A stretch of 56,615 nt of DNA, taken from assembly GCF_000440115.1 (NCBI RefSeq), contig NZ_ALMY01000075.1, forward strand, positions 1 through 56,615. The letters are read 5' to 3'. Both the position numbers and the translations under genes were made by a program. The DNA is from Streptococcus suis YS56. Its GTDB lineage: Bacteria > Bacillota > Bacilli > Lactobacillales > Streptococcaceae. Shown in pieces: positions 8,586 through 16,815 of the stretch (positions are counted from its first letter, which is position 1; each line of letters opens with the position of its first letter). The notes beneath the pieces were generated by a model. The model saw only the letters and a program-made list of their open reading frames with translations. It had not been told where the DNA came from and did no database searches.

Positions 8586-9260
8586 TTCGATTTCCTCCTC
8601 TGTCCATGTGTTTCTATCCAGCAGATGTTCTGCTTTTTCAATAACATCTGATGTAGATTGACTAAATGCTCGATTGGCGAAAAATTCTATCCATTGGCGC
8701 TGATTTTTCTCTAGCTGACCCTTGCGGAATTTTTTCAGTTCAATAATGACCATTTCAAATGGTTTTCTCAATTCTTCATGTTCGCCAAATGGCAATTCCA
8801 AGACTTGACCCCCATCTTTTTCAGTCAGTACAAAACTGTGAATCGGCTGATCATCATCAAAATACTTACTAGCTACTAAGGCAATCGAATAAATCGGTGA
8901 GATTTTATCATACATATCGTGTGTCTGTGTGACCTTGTCACGAACATTGGGCAAATCCTTAACCAAATGTTGGCAGGAATAGGTCCATAAGCGTTTGATA
9001 AAACTGTTTTGATAGGCAACCTGTATCTCGATGATGACTTGTGTTCCATCATCCATACGAGCCAAAATATCCACCGTAGTACTAAAGTGGCTAGTCCTTT
9101 CCTTTTTTACATCCGCAATAGTTCCATTCAAAATCTGAACAGACTTGGGGCGAAAACCTAGAAAAGTATTGATGAAATCAATGGTAATTTCGTGGTCATT
9201 GAAAATCTTTTTTGCAATAATATCAGCCATTGGACTGACTGCCTGTCGGCGTTTTGTCAT
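8352..9260 (-). CDS. Rpn family recombination-promoting nuclease (PD-(D/E)XK)
   Basis: A 302-residue member of the Rpn/transposase_31 nuclease family. The nuclease core lies within residues 1-150: IIAKKIFNDHEITIDFINTFL, then the catalytic TTVDILARMDDG...VIIEIQVAYQ, where D and E-x-Q form the PD-(D/E)XK centre. The tail has the RGRRLGKEEGRAEGLEKG linker typical of the family and a helical C-terminus. Rpn proteins are DNA endonucleases that raise recombination and, in E. coli, act in phage defence. The gene has its own promoter and an ATTTGGAGGATAGAG ribosome site, so it is a self-contained module at the distal end of the capsule locus. Confidence 0.88.
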   Translation of the reverse strand: MTKRRQAVSPMADIIAKKIFNDHEITIDFINTFLGFRPKSVQILNGTIADVKKERTSHFSTTVDILARMDDGTQVIIEIQVAYQNSFIKRLWTYSCQHLVKDLPNVRDKVTQTHDMYDKISPIYSIALVASKYFDDDQPIHSFVLTEKDGGQVLELPFGEHEELRKPFEMVIIELKKFRKGQLEKNQRQWIEFFANRAFSQSTSDVIEKAEHLLDRNTWTEEEIEMVDQWLRNASNHFGELESSYIRGRRLGKEEGRAEGLEKGRIEVAYQMLREGFSYELIEKLTGLSSDQINQLSQKHQV

Positions 9261-9328
9261 CTCTATCCTCCAAATAAAGTAATCGAGAAATACTCCCTAT
9301 CTATTTATTCGGAAAAGTTTATAGTTAT

Positions 9329-9356
9329 ATTATAGCACGGTATCTAAAATTTTCAA
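9329..9356 (-). promoter_or_regulatory. Promoter of the Rpn module
   Basis: TTGAAA (9356-9351) and TATAAT (9334-9329) with 16-base spacing; the -10 is extended (TGCTATAAT). It lies about 70 bases upstream of the Rpn ATG. Confidence 0.65.
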
Positions 9357-9485
9357 GTCACTTTCCTATTACAGCAACTACTAAAAAGCGTCCCAAAGCC
9401 ATGTTGACTACGGAACGTTTTCTACTTTATCTGAAGAAAAAATGAAAATTCGTTCTATCCAAATGCAAGTTCAAATACCCTATAT

Positions 9486-9876
9486 TTAATCCCTCCTAAA
9501 AATATCCCGTGTATAGACCTTGTCAAGAACATCATCCAAACTCAAGTCGTATCGATTGGCTACAATGGCTTGACTCATTTCTTTAAATTTCTTAAGATTG
9601 TTGACGACTTTGGAGCCAAAGAATGTCGTTCCGTTCTCTAAGGTCGGCTCATAAATAATCACCCTTGCTCCCTTAGCCTTCAAACGCTTCATAACTCCCT
9701 GGATAGAACTTTGACGGAAGTTATCAGAATTACTCTTCATGGTCAGACGATAAATTCCTATCGTGATATCCTTTTCTTGCTGTTGCGAATAGGAATCATG
9801 TTCTGAGTAAGCATAGTAGCCAGCCATCTTCAGTACCTGATCGGTAGCTACATCAACAATACGTTCGTTAATTCCG
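9486..9876 (-). pseudogene. UDP-glucose dehydrogenase C-terminal relic
   Basis: The readable part (about [15 protein letters not shown], then [12 protein letters not shown] to YTRDIFRRD) matches the last 130 residues of the intact dehydrogenase encoded at 11572-13062, including [16 protein letters not shown]. The catalytic and NAD-binding domains are missing, so it cannot be active. It differs at many bases from the intact copy, so it is the remnant of a separate allele, not a fresh duplication. It flanks licB-licC on the other side from the intact gene and probably marks a recombination join. Confidence 0.8.
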
Positions 9877-9896
9877 GAAATGCAGCAATCCTATGA

Positions 9897-10586
9897 TTAG
9901 CTATGTGAATTTAAAAATTCTTGTAACTGTCCTAAATCATCAAGATTATCAATCTCAAATATAACGTTCGAAGGAATATCTCGCTTATACACTGTCAACT
10001 TATCCAAGTTATCTTTTACAAGATTATCCCAATACAAATTACAAAAATCGTTTGATTCTAACACTTCTTCAATAAGTTTGTTTAGAACCTGACCAGATTT
10101 TGCATCCCAATATGATACCCCAGATAGAATAGAGCCCTCGCCACTATCTATCACAATTTCTTTCACTTGACCATTATCATCACATTTTAAAAGCCACTCA
10201 TCCTCAAAATTATCTTTATATGCCGAAAAATATGTAGAAATGGTTACATCAGAATCTAAGAAGTTCGTGTGCAAATAATTGTCCGCATCAATCACATAAG
10301 CATCACTTAAAAAATCCCTCACAAGATACATGCTATAAAAGTTATTATAGGTATCATATTTATCATTGTGAATTAACCTTACCCCATATTTACTCTCTAA
10401 AAAGTCAAACTTTTCTGATAAATAACCTGTCACAATAATAATTTCCGAAATACCTATTTCATTTAAAAATAAAATTTGTCTTTCTATTAATGTTTGATCT
10501 CCAACTTCAATCAAAGATTTAGGAGTTGTAAAAGTCAAGGGTCTTAATCTAGTTCCCATTCCTGCTGCTAAAATAATCGCTCTCAT
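9897..10586 (-). CDS. licC: LicC-like nucleotidyltransferase (choline-phosphate cytidylyltransferase)
   Basis: A 229-residue sugar-nucleotidyltransferase fold protein. MRAIILAAGMGTRLRPLTFTTPKSLIEV is the intact nucleotide-binding signature (GxGTRxxPxT...PK), and YVIDADNYLHTNF carries the metal-binding aspartate. LicC joins CTP and phosphocholine to give CDP-choline. The preceding gene on this strand is a LicB-like choline importer 12 bases away, which supports the choline role. The start is ATG at 10586 behind GGGGGAG. A second, less canonical LicC domain is fused to a kinase at 14406-15950. Confidence 0.8.
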   Translation of the reverse strand: MRAIILAAGMGTRLRPLTFTTPKSLIEVGDQTLIERQILFLNEIGISEIIIVTGYLSEKFDFLESKYGVRLIHNDKYDTYNNFYSMYLVRDFLSDAYVIDADNYLHTNFLDSDVTISTYFSAYKDNFEDEWLLKCDDNGQVKEIVIDSGEGSILSGVSYWDAKSGQVLNKLIEEVLESNDFCNLYWDNLVKDNLDKLTVYKRDIPSNVIFEIDNLDDLGQLQEFLNSHS

Positions 10587-10598
10587 CAATTCTCCCCC

Positions 10599-11519
10599 TT
10601 AATTTTTCAAGACAAATAGTGTACCAATAACAATAACTATACTACTGAAGATTAACTTTATATCTAATTGTCCACCGAAAAGAAACAGCGAGAAGATGAC
10701 TGTCCAAATAGAATAAGTGACATTTAAACCTGTCGCTCTTACTGGACCTATAGTATCAATAGCAGAATAATAAAATAAATAGGAAAGCGTTCCTATAACG
10801 GAAAGACAAATGATAAAAAGAATAGACTGTGAACTAAAAACAGTTGCTAAACTGTAAACAACATCCCCCTCTATTATCATAAACAACAGATAGACTAAGC
10901 TTGAAGTCCATTGCCTGATAAATAAAGCTTGTTTAGGTAAAATATCTTCTTTCATGCCATAAGCGGTAATAACACTCTCTGAAGCCCAGCCAATTACACA
11001 TAGCAATGCCACTAAAGAACCAATGAATAATTCTTCTATTTGAGAAAAACCACTATATCCAAGAAAAATAACTGCCAAGATAGTTAAAGCGAGCCCAAAC
11101 CATCCCTTTCTTGTCAAATAATCTTTTAAAAAAATCATACCTAATAAAGCTGCGACTGCAGGGTAGATAGCGGATATTGTCGCTGTCAAGCCTGCCCCCA
11201 ACTTCTCCACTGCAAATAGATAGGCTCTCATTCCTAAAGGTCCTGCGAATACTGCTGCTATCATTACAAAATAAGCACTTCTAGTTTTCAAAATTTGTAT
11301 CGTATTTTTAAACCGACCTCTAATAGATAAGTCAATTGTTAAAAAAATAGCAGAAAAGAAATCGTGAAAAAATGCTAATAGTAACGTAGAGGATAATAGC
11401 TTGCTATCCCCAACAACGAAAGGAACCATTAACAATATCAAACTATTCAAGGATGTATCCAATCCCCAAAACATTCCTGATAACAAGCCCTGTAAATTTC
11501 CTCTTAAACTAATCTTCAT
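10599..11519 (-). CDS. licB: LicB-like DMT transporter, probable choline importer
   Basis: A 306-residue membrane protein with about ten hydrophobic segments forming two EamA/DMT repeats (for example FAGPLGMRAYLFAVEKLGAGLTATISAIYPAVAALLG in the first). Pneumococcal LicB of this type imports choline. The start MKISLRGNLQG at 11519 has AAAAGGAG; the frame is open 39 codons upstream but without a ribosome site. It pairs with licC directly downstream and with the licA-containing and licD genes a few kilobases upstream in the same operon. Confidence 0.8.
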   Translation of the reverse strand: MKISLRGNLQGLLSGMFWGLDTSLNSLILLMVPFVVGDSKLLSSTLLLAFFHDFFSAIFLTIDLSIRGRFKNTIQILKTRSAYFVMIAAVFAGPLGMRAYLFAVEKLGAGLTATISAIYPAVAALLGMIFLKDYLTRKGWFGLALTILAVIFLGYSGFSQIEELFIGSLVALLCVIGWASESVITAYGMKEDILPKQALFIRQWTSSLVYLLFMIIEGDVVYSLATVFSSQSILFIICLSVIGTLSYLFYYSAIDTIGPVRATGLNVTYSIWTVIFSLFLFGGQLDIKLIFSSIVIVIGTLFVLKN

Positions 11520-11571
11520 AGTTACTCCTTTTAGAATAAGTATATATATATTTAAAACATCGATACATTCT

Positions 11572-13062
11572 TTAATCTCTTCTAAAAATATCTCGTGTAT
11601 ATACCTTATCTCGCACATCGTCCAAAGAACTATCATAACGATTGGCTACAATGGCTTGACATTGAGACTTGAACTTCTTCAAATCATTGATAATTTTAGA
11701 ACCAAAGAAGGTTGAGTCGTCCTCTAGAGTTGGTTCAAAAATAATAACTTTTGCACCTTTGGCTTTCAATCGTTTCATGACACCTTGAATGGAACTCTGT
11801 CTAAAGTTATCCGAGTTGCTCTTCATCGTTAAACGGTAAACACCAACAGTAATTTCTTTTTCTTGCTGACGAGAGTAGCTATCATGTTCAGAGTAATCAT
11901 AATAACCAGCCATTTTCAGCACCTGATCGGCAATAAAATCTTTCCTTGTTTTATTGGCTTCAACAATGGCCGTCATCATGTTCTGTGGAATATCATTGTA
12001 ATTAGCCAATAATTGCTTTGTATCTTTTGGCAAGCAATAGCCTCCATATCCGAAAGAGGGATTATTATAATGATCGCCGATACGAGGATCCAAACCAACT
12101 CCTCGAATAATCGATTCTGTATCTAATCCTTTTAGCTCAGCATAGGTATCCAATTCATTGAAGTAAGAAACACGCAAGGCCAAATAGGTATTGGCAAAAA
12201 GCTTAACCGCTTCAGCTTCTGTCGATCCCATATGTAATACATCGACATCCTCTTTCAAGGCACCTTCTTGTAGTAGCGAGGCAAATAGTCTTGAACCTTC
12301 TACTACCGAATCTGGAGCTCCTTCTTCACAGGATACAATAATCCGTGAAGGGTAGAGATTATCATAAAGTGCTTTTGACTCTCTAAGAAACTCTGGACTA
12401 AAAATAATATTTTCCGTAGCAAACTTTTCACGCATAGACTGGGTGAATCCAACAGGAATCGTTGATTTGATGACCATTAATGCCTTAGGATTGACCGACA
12501 ATACTGTTTGAATCACAGATTCCACATGACTAGTGTCAAAGTAATTCTTAGCACTATCATAGTTCGTTGGAGCAGCAATCACAACAATTTCTGCCTCTTT
12601 GTAGGCTTTTTCTGCATCAAGTGTTGCTACTAAATTCAAGTCCTTTTCCGCAAGATATTTCTCTATATAATCATCCTGAATCGGAGAGTTCTTAGAATTG
12701 ATTAAGTCAACTTTTTCTTGGATAATATCCACAGCGGTAACTTGATGATGCTGTGCTAATAAGACAGCGATAGAAAGACCGACATAACCGGTTCCTGCAA
12801 CAGCGATATTTTTTGCCGGAAGAGTGCCGATTGACTTCGGAAAATCAGAAACAAATAAACTGTTAATTTCAAATTCAAGCACATTGCTCAAAGCCAGTAA
12901 CTGAGGAATCGAAGGAAGATATTCACCTTGCTCCAGCTTGCTAATCATAGCCCGATTTATCCCTGTCAAATCAGAAAGTTCCTGCTGAGAATATCCCAAC
13001 TCTTTTCTTTTAGAAAAAATAATAGTTTTAAGAAATTCTTGAGAAAATTCTTTGTTACTCAT
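11572..13062 (-). CDS. Fusion of Cro/C1-type HTH and UDP-glucose 6-dehydrogenase
   Basis: A 496-residue protein with two parts. Residues about 13-75 are an XRE helix-turn-helix ([20 protein letters not shown], then [20 protein letters not shown]). From about residue 85 it is a UDP-glucose/GDP-mannose dehydrogenase: [19 protein letters not shown] (NAD site), FSPEFLRES, and [13 protein letters not shown] with the catalytic Cys, so the enzyme looks intact. It should oxidise UDP-glucose to UDP-glucuronate for the following epimerase product. The ATG at 13062 has AGAGGTGAAATT. An HTH on this enzyme is unusual and suggests direct transcriptional control; see the promoter entry. That it binds DNA is inference. 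Confidence 0.9.
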   Translation of the reverse strand: MSNKEFSQEFLKTIIFSKRKELGYSQQELSDLTGINRAMISKLEQGEYLPSIPQLLALSNVLEFEINSLFVSDFPKSIGTLPAKNIAVAGTGYVGLSIAVLLAQHHQVTAVDIIQEKVDLINSKNSPIQDDYIEKYLAEKDLNLVATLDAEKAYKEAEIVVIAAPTNYDSAKNYFDTSHVESVIQTVLSVNPKALMVIKSTIPVGFTQSMREKFATENIIFSPEFLRESKALYDNLYPSRIIVSCEEGAPDSVVEGSRLFASLLQEGALKEDVDVLHMGSTEAEAVKLFANTYLALRVSYFNELDTYAELKGLDTESIIRGVGLDPRIGDHYNNPSFGYGGYCLPKDTKQLLANYNDIPQNMMTAIVEANKTRKDFIADQVLKMAGYYDYSEHDSYSRQQEKEITVGVYRLTMKSNSDNFRQSSIQGVMKRLKAKGAKVIIFEPTLEDDSTFFGSKIINDLKKFKSQCQAIVANRYDSSLDDVRDKVYTRDIFRRD

Positions 13063-13086
13063 AATTTCACCTCTACAAAAAAATGA

Positions 13087-13122
13087 TATACAAAGTATAC
13101 CATTTGTTACTAAAAAAATCAA
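13087..13122 (-). promoter_or_regulatory. Promoter with inverted repeat before the HTH-dehydrogenase gene
   Basis: TTGATT (13122-13117) and TATACT (13099-13094) at 17 bases, with an extended TGG before the -10. A perfect inverted repeat, TATAC-TTT-GTATA (13099-13087), overlaps the -10 and likely start point. It is a typical size for a Cro/C1-type operator and would allow autorepression by the HTH fusion. The rest of the 195-base gap to the next gene holds nothing else recognisable. Confidence 0.65.
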
Positions 13123-13257
13123 AAAAATATCATCGACAACATAGTTTTAATCAAGTGCTATAAGAGAACAAGATAAATCAATCCTTCTCATCTTTGTGTA
13201 TCTTGATATATTTTTTATCCATACAAACTATGAGCATACTAGTCTAGAAAACAAGGT

Positions 13258-14313
13258 CTATTTATAATACTCCTTATACCATTGAGCAAATCGACGTAAG
13301 CCTTCTCTGAGAGTGGTAGAGGGACTAAAACCAAAATCTCTCTCCAAATCAGAAGTATCAGCGTAGGTTACTGGTACATCTCCAGCTTGCATAGGCACCA
13401 GTTTTTTATGTGCTTCAATATCAAAATCTTCTGGCAATACTCCTGCCAAAACTAGTTCCTCACTCAATATGTGAACAAAATCCAATAAGTTTTCAGGATT
13501 GCTATTGCCAATATTGTAGATTGCATACGGCGGAATAGGGAGACCATCACTTCCACTTCTCTTCTGTGGTGCGCCAAACATGACACGCTTGACACCTTCC
13601 ACAATATCATCGACATAGGTAAAATCACGTTTACAATTTCCATAGTTGAAAATTTCAATCGTTTCCCCTTTTATCAGTTTATTTGTGAATCCAAAATAAG
13701 CCATATCTGGACGACCTGCTGGACCGTAGACCGTAAAGAAACGTAGTCCCGTTGTTGGAATGTCATAGAGCTTACTATAAGCATGAGCAAATAACTCGTT
13801 TGACTTTTTGGTTGCTGCGTAAAGCGAAACAGGATTATCAACCTTGTCATCTGTTGAAAATGGTACTTTTTCATTCCCACCATATACTGAAGATGAGGAG
13901 GCATATACAAGATGTTCAACTGGATAATGGCGACACGCTTCTAGGATATTTTGAAAGCCAATGATATTACTTTCAATGTAAACTTCTGGATTTGTAATCG
14001 AATATCTTACACCTGCTTGTGCTGCCAAATTCACAACAATATCAGGCTGATATTGTTCAAAAATTGAATTTACTAATCCTTTGTCCGCCAAATCGCCTTC
14101 AATAAAAGTCCATTTATTTTTACTTTCGTTTGATAGTTGATTTATTTGTTCAAGACGATACTGTTTCAACGTTACATCATAGTAATCATTCAAATTATCA
14201 AGACCGATAATATGATATGCTTCGTCACTCCTTAATAGTTCTAATACTAGGTTGCTACCGATGAAACCAGCTGAACCTGTGATGAAAATAATTCTGTTCT
14301 TATTTAATTTCAA
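13258..14313 (-). CDS. UDP-glucuronate 4-epimerase type SDR
   Basis: A 351-residue extended short-chain dehydrogenase. It shows FITGSAGFIGSNLVLELL (NAD site), YASSSSVYGGNEKVPFS and SLYAATKKSNE (YxxxK active site); the SSSSVYG-N-x-KVPF form and the NDYYDVTLKQYRLEQI segment are characteristic of UDP-GlcA 4-epimerases (CapI/LspL type). It should turn UDP-GlcA from the dehydrogenase encoded next into UDP-GalA. Translation begins at TTG (14313) behind GGAGG. Substrate is inferred from family motifs plus the neighbour. Confidence 0.88.
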   Translation of the reverse strand: MKLNKNRIIFITGSAGFIGSNLVLELLRSDEAYHIIGLDNLNDYYDVTLKQYRLEQINQLSNESKNKWTFIEGDLADKGLVNSIFEQYQPDIVVNLAAQAGVRYSITNPEVYIESNIIGFQNILEACRHYPVEHLVYASSSSVYGGNEKVPFSTDDKVDNPVSLYAATKKSNELFAHAYSKLYDIPTTGLRFFTVYGPAGRPDMAYFGFTNKLIKGETIEIFNYGNCKRDFTYVDDIVEGVKRVMFGAPQKRSGSDGLPIPPYAIYNIGNSNPENLLDFVHILSEELVLAGVLPEDFDIEAHKKLVPMQAGDVPVTYADTSDLERDFGFSPSTTLREGLRRFAQWYKEYYK

Positions 14314-14405
14314 TATACTTCCTCCCTATCTATTTTATAAAGCAAACATCTCCGATTATATTTGCATTCATCATTCAAACAAGAAAATAAAAATATTAGC
14401 ACTTC

Positions 14406-15950
14406 CTAATTATCCTCATCTTCGAAAGTTGATAGATACTCACTGACAATAACTGAAAACTCTTTTGCATATTCATACTGGTATCGAGCGTAGTCACCAA
14501 ACTCAACCCCTAGTTGCTGTTTATATTCACACCAATTGCTCCATAACAAACCAGCAGTAGCAACATATGCATAAATTTTCATTCTTATTCTTTCTTCGCA
14601 CCCTTCTTCAAAGTATGCGTCTATCAAAAAATCTATTTGCTCCCTATTGTATTGAGAATAAATAGCAAACATCGCAATGTCTAAATCAGGATCCTGCATC
14701 CCAGCATACTCCCAATCAATTAAACGAACTTCTGTTTGATTATTTTTCTCAAAGATTAAGAAATTATCGGGATTTGCATCAATGTGACAAAGAACCTTTT
14801 TTTCTATATTCAACTGAATATAACTCTTAAGAGTAAGTACTCTATTTTTAACAGATTGATAGTCTTCGTATATAGATTCCCTATTTCCTCTTAAGCTTTC
14901 ATAAAATTCTATTTCCCCAAATAAATCAAACTCATGAGAAGTAATTAATTCGCTTTCATGAAAACCTCTTAATTTTTTCATACATAAAGAAACATCGCTT
15001 TTATTATTTGAATCACAGTTTCTTGCACCATCAATAAAAGAAGTAATTTTATATCCTTTTTCAGGGCTAATATAAATCAATTCGTCACTAATACTTTCCC
15101 CAGCAATTACTCTGTAAACTTCAGCTTCCTGTTCTCGATTAATTAATTTATCGGTTCCCTCCCCAGGAATTCTCATAATGTAACTTTTGTCTTTGCATTC
15201 AAACATAAAAGAACGATTGGTCATGCCTTTTTTCAAGGCAAGTACATTCTTTATTTCTTTAGGAGCAATATCAAAAGTTGTACAAATAATATCTATTGTT
15301 TCTACTCTTAAATGATTAGACATATCATCTAAGAAAATCAAATCTTCAAATGTATTAATATCTTGTATAAAATGCTCGCAATTTTTGAATGTAGGTATTG
15401 CTAGTTCCCCATCTGTAACCAAAAGCTCTTCCCAAGCTAGCATTTGTTGACTAGGGTTATTTGCCAACTCTCGAAGCCTCTGCTTTATCCAAATTGAATC
15501 CGATTGCTCTATAAAAGCAACACCTAATCTTTCGCTCAAATCATCTAACTTTGTTACGTTTTTTGAAATATCAGCAATCATATACCAAGAAGAGTCATCT
15601 TTCTTGCTAGTAAAAGGATTTGTTGCGCACCAGATGTCACATGGAATTATATAGGAATTCGACAAATAGGATTCCGCTAAACTTAGGGAGTATAGTGTAT
15701 TGGAGTTAGCAAAATCATCATTTTCAATTAATTCAACTTCGTACTTATCTATTAAATATCGGAATTGTTCTTTTTTGTATCCAATAACAATAATAATTTC
15801 AGAAACCCCTGCTTCTTTGAGTTGTACGATTAAGCGTTCAATCAATATCTCACCATTCACTTCTAGAAAAGCCTTGTGAGTCTCAAAATTTAATGGGATA
15901 GTTCGTCTACCTAAGCCCGCCGCGAGAATAATGGCATTTTTTAGTATCAT
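14406..15950 (-). CDS. LicC-LicA fusion: cytidylyltransferase domain plus choline kinase
   Basis: A 514-residue two-domain protein. Residues 1-225 form a nucleotidyltransferase (NAIILAAGLGRRTIPLNFETHKAFLEV), whose signature departs from GTRxxPxT...PK. From about 230 it is a LicA/aminoglycoside-phosphotransferase-like kinase: KKGMTNRSFMFECKDKSYIMRIPG, LCHIDANPDNFLIFE (catalytic D and N) and RLIDWEYAGMQDPDLDIAMFA (metal-binding D). It could phosphorylate choline and activate it in one polypeptide. licD follows upstream by 10 bases, supporting the phosphocholine role. Whether the N-terminal domain uses choline phosphate or another alcohol phosphate is open, since a separate licC is also present. 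Confidence 0.85.
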   Translation of the reverse strand: MILKNAIILAAGLGRRTIPLNFETHKAFLEVNGEILIERLIVQLKEAGVSEIIIVIGYKKEQFRYLIDKYEVELIENDDFANSNTLYSLSLAESYLSNSYIIPCDIWCATNPFTSKKDDSSWYMIADISKNVTKLDDLSERLGVAFIEQSDSIWIKQRLRELANNPSQQMLAWEELLVTDGELAIPTFKNCEHFIQDINTFEDLIFLDDMSNHLRVETIDIICTTFDIAPKEIKNVLALKKGMTNRSFMFECKDKSYIMRIPGEGTDKLINREQEAEVYRVIAGESISDELIYISPEKGYKITSFIDGARNCDSNNKSDVSLCMKKLRGFHESELITSHEFDLFGEIEFYESLRGNRESIYEDYQSVKNRVLTLKSYIQLNIEKKVLCHIDANPDNFLIFEKNNQTEVRLIDWEYAGMQDPDLDIAMFAIYSQYNREQIDFLIDAYFEEGCEERIRMKIYAYVATAGLLWSNWCEYKQQLGVEFGDYARYQYEYAKEFSVIVSEYLSTFEDEDN

Positions 15951-15960
15951 CCATGCAACC

Positions 15961-16815
15961 TCAATAAATATTCTTAGACTGTAAACTATGATGTTTCAGT
16001 AATTCTTTGATTCTATTTTCTAATGCAGGTACCTTTAAATAATCACCATAGAGTAACGATAGTAAGTGCTTGTAAGACGTTGGCACACAAAATTCTCCTT
16101 CTAAAGTTTGCATTTTTTCTATCGATAGTACATTTTTTGTTGGAATCTCATACCATGTAGCAAAAATGTCTGCTGTTGTGGCGTAACTTGACTCTTCTAG
16201 TCCGTACATACTACATAATTTTTCAAATTTCTTATAATCTCTTTCAACATCGCGAAATAAGTATCTCAGCTTAAATAAGCCGATTTTTACTGCACCTTTA
16301 AATGAATTAGCTGATTTTATAAGAGAAATCAATTTATAGTATCTAATAAAGGCCAGTTGTTGTACTTCTTTAGAAAATCTCTTCCTTTCTTCTGACTCTT
16401 CTGGCATACCAATCAAATAAAATACATCTAAATGAAATAACTCAGTAGAATAACCTTTTGGTGCAATCCGCATCATATAATGACGACAGTTCTCATCAAC
16501 TTCTGGACAGTAAAAATAAAACTCGTCGTTCAAATCATTCTTTAGTGCCTCAATAAGCTCCTCTTTTTTCGAATATGGAACAAAAACATCCACATCATAA
16601 TCCCATGGAATTTGACCATTATCTCTCACAGCACCTAATAAGGAACCATATGCTAATTGATATGGAATTGAGTTCGTGACACAAACCTTATGAAATTCTC
16701 TCAAAGCATTCAAAATTAAATCTTGATAGGATTTGAACTCTTCAAAAATTTGTTCGAAATCTTTACGATAATATGAACTCTTACGAACCTCTTCCAAAAA
16801 TTCATTTCTATCCAT
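15961..16815 (-). CDS. licD: LicD family phosphotransferase
   Basis: A 284-residue nucleotidyltransferase-fold enzyme expected to transfer phosphocholine from CDP-choline to a capsule sugar. The LicD signature is plain: PYQLAYGSLLGAVRDNGQIPWDYDVDVFVPYSKKEEL, with the D-x-D-x-F metal site. It overlaps the flippase gene by 8 bases and sits 10 bases before the licC-licA fusion, so kinase, activating enzyme and transferase are co-transcribed. Some LicD homologues transfer other phosphate groups; the LicA and LicB neighbours favour choline. Confidence 0.9.
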   Translation of the reverse strand: MDRNEFLEEVRKSSYYRKDFEQIFEEFKSYQDLILNALREFHKVCVTNSIPYQLAYGSLLGAVRDNGQIPWDYDVDVFVPYSKKEELIEALKNDLNDEFYFYCPEVDENCRHYMMRIAPKGYSTELFHLDVFYLIGMPEESEERKRFSKEVQQLAFIRYYKLISLIKSANSFKGAVKIGLFKLRYLFRDVERDYKKFEKLCSMYGLEESSYATTADIFATWYEIPTKNVLSIEKMQTLEGEFCVPTSYKHLLSLLYGDYLKVPALENRIKELLKHHSLQSKNIY

